Shown here: piece after piece, positions 1-5,031 of the stretch | How positions within the stretch are numbered: position 1 is the first letter of the stretch | Layout of the letters: every line of letters begins with the position of its first letter | Origin: Nanobdellota archaeon | GTDB taxonomy: Archaea > Nanobdellota > Nanobdellia > SCGC-AAA011-G17 > JAFCDX01 | Reading direction: 5' to 3' | Assembly (NCBI GenBank): GCA_018816585.1 | Contig: JAHIVQ010000081.1 | Coordinates: 1-7,894, forward strand | DNA: 7,894 bases | The notes under the pieces: model-generated | Database searches by the model: none | Seen by the model: only the letters and a program-made list of their open reading frames with translations | What the model was told of the DNA's origin: nothing | Program-made: the position numbers and the translations under genes

Positions 1-80
1 GTATTCTTGTTAAATTTATGAGTTAATTAAAAAAACATTCCAATAATATTATAAGAATAAGTTAAAAATAAATAAAAAGG

Positions 81-90
81 TTTATAAATA
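81..90 (+). promoter_or_regulatory. archaeal TATA box for the zinc-ribbon gene
   Basis: TTTATAAATA, preceded by a purine-rich stretch (AAAAAGG) that could act as a BRE. Its centre lies about 26 bases before the ATG at 110, which places the expected transcription start at or beside the A of the start codon. The transcript would be leaderless, and no Shine-Dalgarno site is present. This is one of the main reasons for calling the window archaeal. Confidence 0.7.
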
Positions 91-102
91 TGAGTTACTC
101 AT
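90..102. promoter_or_regulatory. possible operator palindrome at the promoter
   Basis: ATGAGTTACTCAT is a perfect inverted repeat (6 + 1 + 6). It starts at the last base of the TATA box and ends just before the expected transcription start, a typical place for a repressor site. The 11-base core TGAGTTACTCA recurs as its exact reverse complement inside the gene at 285-295. The regulator is unknown; the zinc-ribbon protein encoded next is only one possibility. Confidence 0.35.
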
Positions 103-109
103 TAGATAA

Positions 110-823
110 ATGAGTGAATTAGTTTGTAAAAATCCAAAATGTTTGAATAAATTCCATTATCATGGAAAGAAAAAAAAGGATTCTGAAAGAGTTACTTGTC
201 CTAAATGTCATTATAGATACCAATTATGGAAATTGAAAATAAGTTTAGAAGATTGGAAAATAAAAAATCCTTTAATGAGTGATATGAGTAACTCAAAAAA
301 CAACTCAAAATCAAATCCCCCTATAAAAATAAATAAACCTAAAAAAGTTAAAAATTTAGATCAAGAAAAGAAAGATTTTGAATCTTATGAAAACCATAAA
401 AAAAATAACAAGAAAAGTATGTGTTCAAAAGGTCATACTCAGGACTGCCCCGAAATAAGTAATTTAACGAATAAGGAGCAAGGTGATTCTAAAGAATTAA
501 CCTCTATAAATCCTGAGACTTCTAAATATAAAATACCCGAATTTGAAGGAACAGTAAAATTATGCGAAAAACATAAACTTCCTGCAATTTATAGTTCTTT
601 TGATAAAAAATGGAAATGCAATAAATGTTATGAAGAGGATAATGCAAGAGTAGTTCAAAAGGAAGAATACAAACCTACAATTAGGGATGAGATCATGGGT
701 TCGAGTCCTGTGCCTTGCATGAATCAAGAAAGTGAGAGTTACAAATCTAAGTCAAATTTACCTTCATTTCCAGTGGAAGATCCTATTATAATCGGTTCAG
801 ATGGAGAAGTAAAAAATGATTAA
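110..823 (+). CDS. two-zinc-ribbon protein of unknown function
   Basis: A 237-residue protein that I do not recognise as a named family. An N-terminal zinc-ribbon-like module has C6 and C11 (CX4C) paired with C30 and C33 (CPKC). A second cysteine/histidine cluster has C152 and H155 with C170 and C173. Between them, roughly residues 50-145, lies a Lys/Asn/Ser-rich segment of low complexity that is probably disordered. No membrane segment is evident. The architecture suits a nucleic-acid-binding or transcription-associated adaptor, but this is inference. The start at 110 is chosen because it lies about 26 bases after a TATA box, giving a leaderless mRNA. Residues 179-203 are encoded by a sequence that also resembles a tRNA gene, including the peptide GSSPV typical of a translated T-arm, so the C-terminal part may be partly insertion-derived. 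The helicase gene follows 26 bases later. Confidence 0.75.
   Translation: MSELVCKNPKCLNKFHYHGKKKKDSERVTCPKCHYRYQLWKLKISLEDWKIKNPLMSDMSNSKNNSKSNPPIKINKPKKVKNLDQEKKDFESYENHKKNNKKSMCSKGHTQDCPEISNLTNKEQGDSKELTSINPETSKYKIPEFEGTVKLCEKHKLPAIYSSFDKKWKCNKCYEEDNARVVQKEEYKPTIRDEIMGSSPVPCMNQESESYKSKSNLPSFPVEDPIIIGSDGEVKND
285..295. promoter_or_regulatory. second copy of the operator-like palindrome, inside the gene
   Basis: TGAGTAACTCA is the exact reverse complement of the core at 91-101, which is 194 bases upstream. Weaker 9-of-11 matches lie at 19-29 (TGAGTTAATTA) and at 837-847 (CGAGTAACTTA), the latter just before the helicase start. Short AT-rich words also match elsewhere (for example near 4049), so only the two perfect copies carry weight. 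Confidence 0.25.
644..719 (+). other. degenerate tRNA-like sequence inside the zinc-ribbon gene
   Basis: This 76-base stretch fits a tRNA layout. The acceptor 5' strand GCAAGAG (644-650) and 3' strand GCCTTGC (712-718) pair at the outer five positions and mismatch at the inner two. T8 and A9 follow. The D-arm is GTTC, an 8-base loop AAAAGGAA with the GG pair, then GAAT. AGATC resembles a variable loop. The T-arm is ATGGG, loop TTCGAGT, then CCTGT (695-711), and A719 fits the discriminator base. The anticodon arm (670-689) is broken: only its ends pair and no good 7-base loop with T33 can be drawn. The right half is clearly more GC-rich than its surroundings. It may be a decayed tRNA, a captured attachment-site tail or a tRNA mimic, or it may be partly chance. 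Confidence 0.45.
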
Positions 824-827
824 ATAG
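820..827 (+). promoter_or_regulatory. possible TATA box for the helicase gene
   Basis: TTAAATAG overlaps the stop codon of the zinc-ribbon gene and is centred about 27 bases before the ATG at 850. This is the same geometry as the leaderless promoter at 81-90. No Shine-Dalgarno site precedes 850, which favours a separate leaderless transcript over translation from an upstream mRNA. The match to a TATA box is only moderate. A short direct repeat (AGCCG-TTT-AGCCG, 826-838) lies between it and the gene. Confidence 0.35.
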
Positions 828-849
828 CCGTTTAGCCGAGTAACTTAAA

Positions 850-2130
850 ATGTCAGAGAAAATAACAAAATTAGTCAATGAACTTCGAGAAAAGAATGAA
901 GAATTACAGACTGAAATTAATAGTTTATCAAAAACTAATCTTACTCTTCTTGATGATTTGAAAAAGAAGTTTGAATGGGACGGGGATTTATTAAAAGAAT
1001 GGTATGAAGAATACTGGCATATTTATTCTAATCCAGATTCAGAAAACGAGTACTTCATTGCAATTCCTAAATTTATTCCTTTCTCTATAGGATGGCTTGA
1101 TCATACAACAAAAGGATATAATATTTTCAAAATAAATCAATATACTCAATGGCTTGGGGATATGCCAGAATTTTTAAGAAAAGAATTGAATATTAAAGAG
1201 CCAGAGAAAATCTTTGTAAGTGATGGAAATTTAGTCTTTACAGAGGGGAAAGAAGATGAAGTAAAAGATAGATATGGAGAATTATTATCTTCTGTTAGTA
1301 AAGGAACTGCAAGAGTAAAATTAGGTAGAGAATTTGATTTAATTGCAAAAATTATTGAAAATGGAAGTTTACCATTTGTACCTAGACAAGTTGATGAGAA
1401 GGATCTTATTTCTAATCCAACAAATATTTCTATGGAAGGAAAATATATATTTCAACAACATGCATGGGAGAGCTTCTTAAAATATGGAGCAATTGGAGTC
1501 TACTGGATGACAGGAGCAGGAAAAGATATTTTTTCTTGTTATGCTTTAAGCAGAATTAAGGTTATGAAAGATGAAAAGTTATTGCCTAATTTATATATCT
1601 CTCCAAATTTAACAATCTTGGAACAGATGAAGAAAGATTACTTTCCTAAATATGCTCCAGAACTTTTAAAAAGGATTGAAGACGGAAGTTTGATACTTTC
1701 TACTTATCAAGGGCATGATAAATTAAAAGACAAAGAATATGGATTAACAATTTATGGAGAATGTCATGTCCTTCCAGCAGATACATTCAGCAGATTAGCA
1801 ACATTAAAAACAAAATACAGAATAGGACAATGTTTAGATAAAAATACTTTAATTGATACCCCTAAAGGAAAAAGAAAGATTAAGAGTCTAAAGATTGGTG
1901 ATAAAGTAATTACTTATAATTTCAAGAAACAAAGATATGAAAATAAATCCATTAAGAATATATGGAAAACAAGAAAAGAAAAGATTATATTAAAAGTTTT
2001 AACTCCAACAGGAATTAAAAAGATTGTTTGTAGTCCAGACCATAAGTTTTATTCTAAAGGCAAATTTATAAAAGCAAAAGATTTAAGTAGCGATATGTCC
2101 TTATTATATATAAAAGGAGAAAGAATATGA
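850..2130 (+). CDS. XPB-like SF2 helicase, N-terminal half fused to split-intein N fragment
   Basis: A 426-residue protein. Residues 1-40 look coiled-coil, and 41-200 form an uncharacterised N-terminal domain. Helicase domain 1 follows: FQQH (201-204), Walker A TGAGKD (221-226), motif Ia-like LYISPNLTILEQM, and a DExH-box counterpart YGECHVLPA (302-310). Position 303 is Gly where Asp is expected, and Asp follows the Walker A lysine where Thr or Ser is usual. The extein breaks off at YRIGQ327, in the middle of motif III. Residues 328-426 are a 99-residue intein N fragment. Cys328 is the first splicing residue, CLDKNTLIDTPKG is block A, and CSPDHKF with His398 is block B, followed by the usual AKDL. 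The remaining helicase motifs lie in the next gene, so this product should act only after trans-splicing with it. Its likely role is ATP-driven remodelling of viral DNA. Without splicing it would be an inactive half helicase. Confidence 0.88.
   Translation: MSEKITKLVNELREKNEELQTEINSLSKTNLTLLDDLKKKFEWDGDLLKEWYEEYWHIYSNPDSENEYFIAIPKFIPFSIGWLDHTTKGYNIFKINQYTQWLGDMPEFLRKELNIKEPEKIFVSDGNLVFTEGKEDEVKDRYGELLSSVSKGTARVKLGREFDLIAKIIENGSLPFVPRQVDEKDLISNPTNISMEGKYIFQQHAWESFLKYGAIGVYWMTGAGKDIFSCYALSRIKVMKDEKLLPNLYISPNLTILEQMKKDYFPKYAPELLKRIEDGSLILSTYQGHDKLKDKEYGLTIYGECHVLPADTFSRLATLKTKYRIGQCLDKNTLIDTPKGKRKIKSLKIGDKVITYNFKKQRYENKSIKNIWKTRKEKIILKVLTPTGIKKIVCSPDHKFYSKGKFIKAKDLSSDMSLLYIKGERI
1831..2127 (+). 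other. split intein, N-terminal splicing fragment
   Basis: This segment encodes 99 residues running from the catalytic Cys1 (codon 1831-1833) to the last codon before the stop. Block A (CLDKNTLIDTPKG, then SLKIGDKVITYN) and block B (S-P-D-H, with Ser in place of the usual Thr of the TxxH motif) are both present, and the fragment ends after the AKDL strand. This is the usual size and end point of naturally split intein N fragments. No endonuclease is attached to this half. Confidence 0.9.
2116..2119 (+). promoter_or_regulatory. Shine-Dalgarno site and ATGA overlap that split the intein
   Basis: GGAG lies 7 bases before the ATG at 2127. That ATG overlaps the TGA stop of the upstream gene (2128-2130) as ATGA. 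The site is inside the last codons of the intein N fragment. Its strength and spacing argue that the second piece is translated as an independent protein, by reinitiation or internal initiation, so the split looks like a real gene boundary and not a sequencing error. The downstream frame is open for only about 36 bases upstream of 2127, back to a TAG at 2088-2090, which limits where a ribosomal frameshift could occur. Confidence 0.75.
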
Positions 2131-3671
2131 TAGTAAATTGTGCTTATTGTGGTAAAGAACTGAAAAGGAAACCAAGTAGGGTAAAGAATTTTAAAGGAAA
2201 TTATTGTAATCAACAACACAGGGGTTTATTCTTTAGGGGAAAACCTACATGGAATAAGGGATTAAAGAATGTATATAATTTGTCTGAACAGCATAAGATT
2301 AATATTGGCTTGGGAGTTCTGAAAAATCCTAAAATTAAAGAAACTCAATTTAAGAAAGGATATAAGTGGGATGAAAAGTCAAAGAAGCAAAGAATACAAA
2401 CAATAAAAGAAACAGGAGTCTTATCTGGAGAAAGAAATGGGATGTTTGGTAGAAATGGAAATAAGAACCCAAACTGGAAAGGGGGAATAAGTTACTGGAG
2501 AAAACAATATTATAATTCTATTTCCTATAAGGATTGGCAGAAAAAGGTATTTAAAAGAGATAGTTATAAGTGTCAACTTTGTGGTGATACCAAGAAAGGA
2601 GATAAAATAATTCACGCCCACCATATAAAGTCTTTTGCTAAATATCCTAAATTAAGATTAGAAGTTAATAATGGGGTAACTTTATGTAATGTTTGTCATT
2701 CAAAAATCCACTCAAAAGATTTTCAGCTTGGAAAAATTATAGACATACAAATTACAAAAGAGGGTATTGACATGATAGATATTGAAGTTAAAGATAATAA
2801 CAACTTCTTTGCTAATGGAATATTAGTTCATAACTCAGCCTCACCCTACCGAGAAGATGGCAGACACTCATATATTTTTGCTCTTACTGGATTCCCAATA
2901 GGATTAAACTGGCAAGACTTAATGAAGTTATTAGGAAAGAAATACCATGACATCAATGTTTATATTTTTGATACAATGGATCAGAAGATTAGATTTGCTA
3001 CGAACCTAGTTTCTAAAGACACAAAGACTTTATTGTTTGTTGATAAGATAGAAATAGGAGAAAGACTTGCAAATATTTTAGGAGTTCCATTTATTCATGG
3101 GGCAACTAAAAATAGAATAGAAATAGCAAAAGAAAGCAAAGTGTTTATTGCTTCAAGAGTAATGGAAATGGGAATTTCTATTAAAGATTTACAACATATA
3201 ATTGAAGTAGACTTTTTATATGGAAGCAAGAGAGAAGAAATACAAAGAACTGGAAGATTGTTTCATAGCGAGAGTAAGGAAGCAAAAAAGCATGACATCT
3301 TAATGACTAAAGAAGAATTTGAAGTTTATGGAAAAAGACTTCATGGATTAGTTGAAAAAGGATTTAAAATAAATCTTAGACCAATGGTTACAGGAAGTTT
3401 TCAGATTAAAAAGCCAGAAGTAGCAAAAGGAAGTGGCAAGTCAAAAACAACTGGAAAAGATTATAGCCAAATTGTATCAGATTTAATTGATGAGGGATTT
3501 TTTAAGAGTCCAGTTACAAATGCAGAAGTTTGTGATAGAATATCAAAAAGAGGAATAGTTATTAGTTCTAGATTAAAAAATCTTATTAATATGAGTCTTA
3601 CTAATAAGTCAAAATCGGGAAGTTTGGCTAAATTTAAACAGGGTGGAAAATCTGTTTATCAGGAGAGATAA
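2127..3671 (+). CDS. HNH endonuclease, split-intein C fragment and helicase C-terminal half
   Basis: A 514-residue protein with three parts. Residues 1-200 form a complete HNH homing endonuclease: an N-terminal zinc finger (C5, C8, C27, H31), NUMOD3-like DNA-binding motifs (about 39-65 and 101-120), and an HNH domain with C149/C152, HAHH (163-166), NNG, CNVCH (187-191) and H195. About 202-236 is the intein C fragment, DIEVKDNNNFFANG (block F) then ILVHN, with His235 and terminal Asn236. Ser237 begins the C-extein with SASPYREDG, the second half of helicase motif III. Then come motif IV (TLLFVDKIEIGERL), motif V (FIASRVMEMGISIKDL) and motif VI (QRTGRLFH, 373-380). The last 70 residues look like a winged helix. 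Splicing with the product of the 850 gene would give a helicase of about 605 residues (327 + 278) and release the endonuclease joined to the intein C fragment. The HNH part looks like a free-standing endonuclease that invaded the intein. Confidence 0.88.
   Translation: MIVNCAYCGKELKRKPSRVKNFKGNYCNQQHRGLFFRGKPTWNKGLKNVYNLSEQHKINIGLGVLKNPKIKETQFKKGYKWDEKSKKQRIQTIKETGVLSGERNGMFGRNGNKNPNWKGGISYWRKQYYNSISYKDWQKKVFKRDSYKCQLCGDTKKGDKIIHAHHIKSFAKYPKLRLEVNNGVTLCNVCHSKIHSKDFQLGKIIDIQITKEGIDMIDIEVKDNNNFFANGILVHNSASPYREDGRHSYIFALTGFPIGLNWQDLMKLLGKKYHDINVYIFDTMDQKIRFATNLVSKDTKTLLFVDKIEIGERLANILGVPFIHGATKNRIEIAKESKVFIASRVMEMGISIKDLQHIIEVDFLYGSKREEIQRTGRLFHSESKEAKKHDILMTKEEFEVYGKRLHGLVEKGFKINLRPMVTGSFQIKKPEVAKGSGKSKTTGKDYSQIVSDLIDEGFFKSPVTNAEVCDRISKRGIVISSRLKNLINMSLTNKSKSGSLAKFKQGGKSVYQER
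2727..2834 (+). other. split intein, C-terminal splicing fragment
   Basis: About 36 residues (from roughly Phe199-Gly202) lead into block F (DIEVKDNNNFFANG) and block G, ending in the His-Asn pair at 2829-2834. The +1 residue is Ser (TCA, 2835-2837). The left edge is approximate, because the fragment is joined in frame to the HNH domain without a visible boundary. All residues needed for splicing (Cys1, block B His, penultimate His, terminal Asn, Ser+1) are present across the two genes. Confidence 0.87.
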
Positions 3672-3739
3672 TGAATCACAATCAACCAAAAGGAAAAAGT
3701 AAGCAAATATATAATGTGGGTTTTATACTAAATGTGTGA
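3671..3739 (+). CDS. possible 22-residue peptide
   Basis: The ATG overlaps the TAA of the helicase piece (TAATG), and GGAGA sits 4 bases before it. The product would begin MNHNQPKGKSKQ and end after 22 residues. The reading frame is too short to judge. It may be a remnant, or only a means of continuing translation into the following structured segment. Its first residues loosely resemble the start of the gene at 3843 (MNTQSKEL). Confidence 0.25.
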   Translation: MNHNQPKGKSKQIYNVGFILNV

Positions 3740-3831
3740 TTTCTAGTCTAATTAATCACCTCTTTCCTGCATTATGAATCATCGCTTGGTTCAGGTTTTG
3801 CATCCACAGAGAACCCTTGTTTTCCTTTTGG
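3686..3831 (+). ncRNA. possible structured RNA or leader element
   Basis: A 12-base perfect inverted repeat, CCAAAAGGAAAA (3686-3697) with TTTTCCTTTTGG (3820-3831), encloses several hairpins. GTGATT/AATCAC is at 3736-3759. TGAATC/GGTTCA is at 3775-3793 with a 7-base loop. GGTTTT/AGAACC is at 3794-3815 and directly abuts the previous hairpin. A weak TATAA/TTATA stem lies at 3710-3727. GC content in 3760-3830 is about 42%, clearly above its surroundings. The closing stem ends in the GG of the Shine-Dalgarno site of the next gene, so folding could affect its translation. No known RNA family is recognised. Confidence 0.35.
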
Positions 3832-3842
3832 GAGATAAAATC

Positions 3843-4016
3843 ATGAATACCCAATCAAAAGAATTATCAAATTTTTGGAATGAACTAAAAGATAAATCAG
3901 TTATACAATTTAAAGATATAGACAAATTACAAGGATTAATAGAGAAAGTATTTTTAAAAATGCAGGAATTGGAATCTTCAAAAAATAAATGGAAAGAAAA
4001 AGCTTTAAGAAAATGA
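3843..4016 (+). CDS. small charged helical protein, unknown function
   Basis: A 57-residue, Lys/Glu-rich protein beginning MNTQSKELSNFW and probably all helical (FKDIDKLQGLIEKVFLKMQELE). It has no cysteines and no membrane segment. The start at 3843 is preferred over the longer in-frame ATG at 3774 for two reasons: GGGAG at 3830-3834 lies 8 bases before it, and the sequence between 3774 and 3842 reads like noncoding structured DNA. Its stop overlaps the next start as ATGA, so the two are probably translationally coupled. I do not recognise the family. Confidence 0.6.
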   Translation: MNTQSKELSNFWNELKDKSVIQFKDIDKLQGLIEKVFLKMQELESSKNKWKEKALRK

Positions 4017-4132
4017 ATAAAAAAACAGAAATATCTATGGAAGAATTTGGAGTTACTTATGATGAACTTGAGCCAATAGAAAGAACTAGAGTTGATGATT
4101 TAAATAGGAAAAGAAAGATTGAGGATTATTAA
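4013..4132 (+). CDS. 39-residue acidic protein, unknown function
   Basis: The frame opens at the ATGA overlap with the preceding gene and encodes a 39-residue charged peptide (starts MNKKTEISMEEFGVTYDELE, ends KRKIEDY). The coupling and the codon use, similar to the neighbours, suggest that it is expressed. No motif is recognised. An AT-rich stretch that could contain a new promoter follows the stop directly. Confidence 0.5.
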   Translation: MNKKTEISMEEFGVTYDELEPIERTRVDDLNRKRKIEDY

Positions 4133-4181
4133 ATATAAATTTTTTAAATGACATACTCTCACACCCTAAATCATGGAGTAT
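4133..4181 (+). promoter_or_regulatory. AT-rich promoter-like stretch with a short inverted repeat
   Basis: TATAAATTTTTTAAAT (4134-4149) could hold a TATA box, which would place a transcript start near 4163-4170, before the ORF at 4198. ATACTC (4153-4158) and GAGTAT (4176-4181) form a 6-base inverted repeat with a 17-base spacer, possibly an operator or hairpin. Both signals are weak alone. Confidence 0.3.
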
Positions 4182-4197
4182 CTTAGGAATAAAGAAG

Positions 4198-4353
4198 ATG
4201 GAAAACAAACTAATTATAACGAGAGAATGGGCAATGCCTAATCTTAGAACTTTCCAGATAAGACCTATTGAAAAGAAAATTCAAACACAACTAAATTCAG
4301 AGGAAATTGTCTCAATTCCTCCCAAGCTTAAAGGGATCTGGTCTTTGAGATGA
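4198..4353 (+). pseudogene. probable truncated start of a DNA methyltransferase
   Basis: A 51-residue reading frame. Its opening, REWAMPNLRTFQIRPIEKKI, is the kind of N terminus I associate with phage and archaeal DNA adenine methyltransferases (REWAMPN-x-x-TF-x-I-x-PI). The frame ends after about 30 unrelated residues, before any SAM-binding or DPPY motif, so the catalytic part is missing. It is therefore called a remnant, although a short functional peptide cannot be excluded. The start at 4198 follows an AAGAAG stretch. The next gene begins 4 bases after the stop and may hold another methyltransferase fragment. The family assignment is from memory of the motif and is tentative. Confidence 0.4.
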
Positions 4354-4357
4354 TTAT

Positions 4358-4969
4358 ATGAGTAAAAAACTATCAATTCAATCAAATATAAAACATGATG
4401 AATGTCAAACCCCTAAAGAAGGGATTATTCCTTTGATTCTTTTTTCAGAAAAAATTGTAGGAGAAATTTTTAAAGATATTAAATGTTATGAAGGAAGATA
4501 TAAGATAAGTAATTTTGGAAGAGTTATATCATTATCGGAGATGAATAGAAGAGGAAGTAAATTATTTTCAAAAACATATAAGAATTATAGGGGATACATC
4601 CAAGTAGCATTATTTATAGGAAAGAAACGTAAATCACATCTAATCCATAGACTAATAGCAGAAGCATTTATACCAAATCCAAAAAATTTGAAATTTATTA
4701 ATCATAAAAACGGAATTAAAGATGATAATAGGATAGAAAATTTAGAATGGGTAACATCTAGCGAAAATATGCAACATGCTTTTGATAATAACTTATGCAA
4801 CCTAAGAAAGAAAGTATTACAATTAGATTATAATAACAATTTAATAAATGAATTTCCCGGGTTAAGAATTGCTGAAAAACAGACAGGAATAAGCCATTGT
4901 AATATCAGTATGTGTTGCAATGGTAAACAAAAAACTTCTAGAGGATTTATATGGAAATTCAAAGAATAA
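4358..4969 (+). CDS. NUMOD4-HNH-NUMOD1 homing endonuclease with a foreign N terminus
   Basis: A 203-residue protein. Residues 37-85 form a NUMOD4 domain (FKDIKCYEGRYKISNFGRV), and about 92-140 an HNH_3 domain with H94, H97, NHKNG (115-119), N124 and NLEWVT (128-133). Residues 150-203 are a NUMOD1 helix-turn-helix (VLQLDYNNNLINEF ... SRGFIWKF). This is the standard layout of phage SPO1-type HNH homing endonucleases, which nick DNA to spread their own gene. Such proteins usually begin just before the FKDI motif, but here 34 extra residues precede it, including DECQTPKEGIIPLI. That segment resembles the start of a phage methyltransferase, so the endonuclease gene probably landed in, or recombined with, that gene. 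A possible 3' remnant follows at 4969-5031. A T6 run just after the stop could be a terminator. Confidence 0.85.
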   Translation: MSKKLSIQSNIKHDECQTPKEGIIPLILFSEKIVGEIFKDIKCYEGRYKISNFGRVISLSEMNRRGSKLFSKTYKNYRGYIQVALFIGKKRKSHLIHRLIAEAFIPNPKNLKFINHKNGIKDDNRIENLEWVTSSENMQHAFDNNLCNLRKKVLQLDYNNNLINEFPGLRIAEKQTGISHCNISMCCNGKQKTSRGFIWKFKE

Positions 4970-5031
4970 TTGTCTTTTTTGGATTAAATTTGCCTAAGGA
5001 TCTTAATTTTGTAGAATTAAAGGACATTTAG
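4969..5031 (+). pseudogene. possible 3' remnant of the interrupted gene
   Basis: Directly after the endonuclease stop, another frame reads IVFFGLNLPKDLNFVELKDI and then stops at TAG (5029-5031). It looks like the ordinary C-terminal tail of a protein and has no start of its own. The simplest reading is that it is the far end of the gene whose beginning is fused to the endonuclease, with the middle lost. It overlaps the tail of the minus-strand HNH gene by 15 bases. It is too short to prove. Confidence 0.25.
4975..4980 (+). terminator. poly-T terminator candidate
   Basis: TTTTTT starts 5 bases after the stop of the plus-strand HNH gene and has no stem before it, as in archaeal terminators. 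It lies between convergent genes, where termination is expected. Confidence 0.35.

Noticed and set aside
2128..2130. TGA read as an amino acid (recoded stop)
   Set aside because: The intein continuation is in a different frame, so reading through TGA would not join the halves. TGA also ends many other genes here at proper ATGA overlaps.
2421..2624. Minus-strand open frame of 67 residues
   Set aside because: It is antisense to the HNH domain of the split-intein gene. It has no promoter, ribosome site or recognisable motif, and the plus-strand protein is well supported.
3774..3842. Longer start for the small gene at 3843
   Set aside because: The extra 23 codons have no ribosome site, higher GC and hairpin structure, whereas ATG 3843 has GGGAG at the right distance.
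3672..3842. Group I intron or intron remnant
   Set aside because: Hairpins are present, but none of the conserved core elements could be recognised, and the helicase frame ends normally before it.
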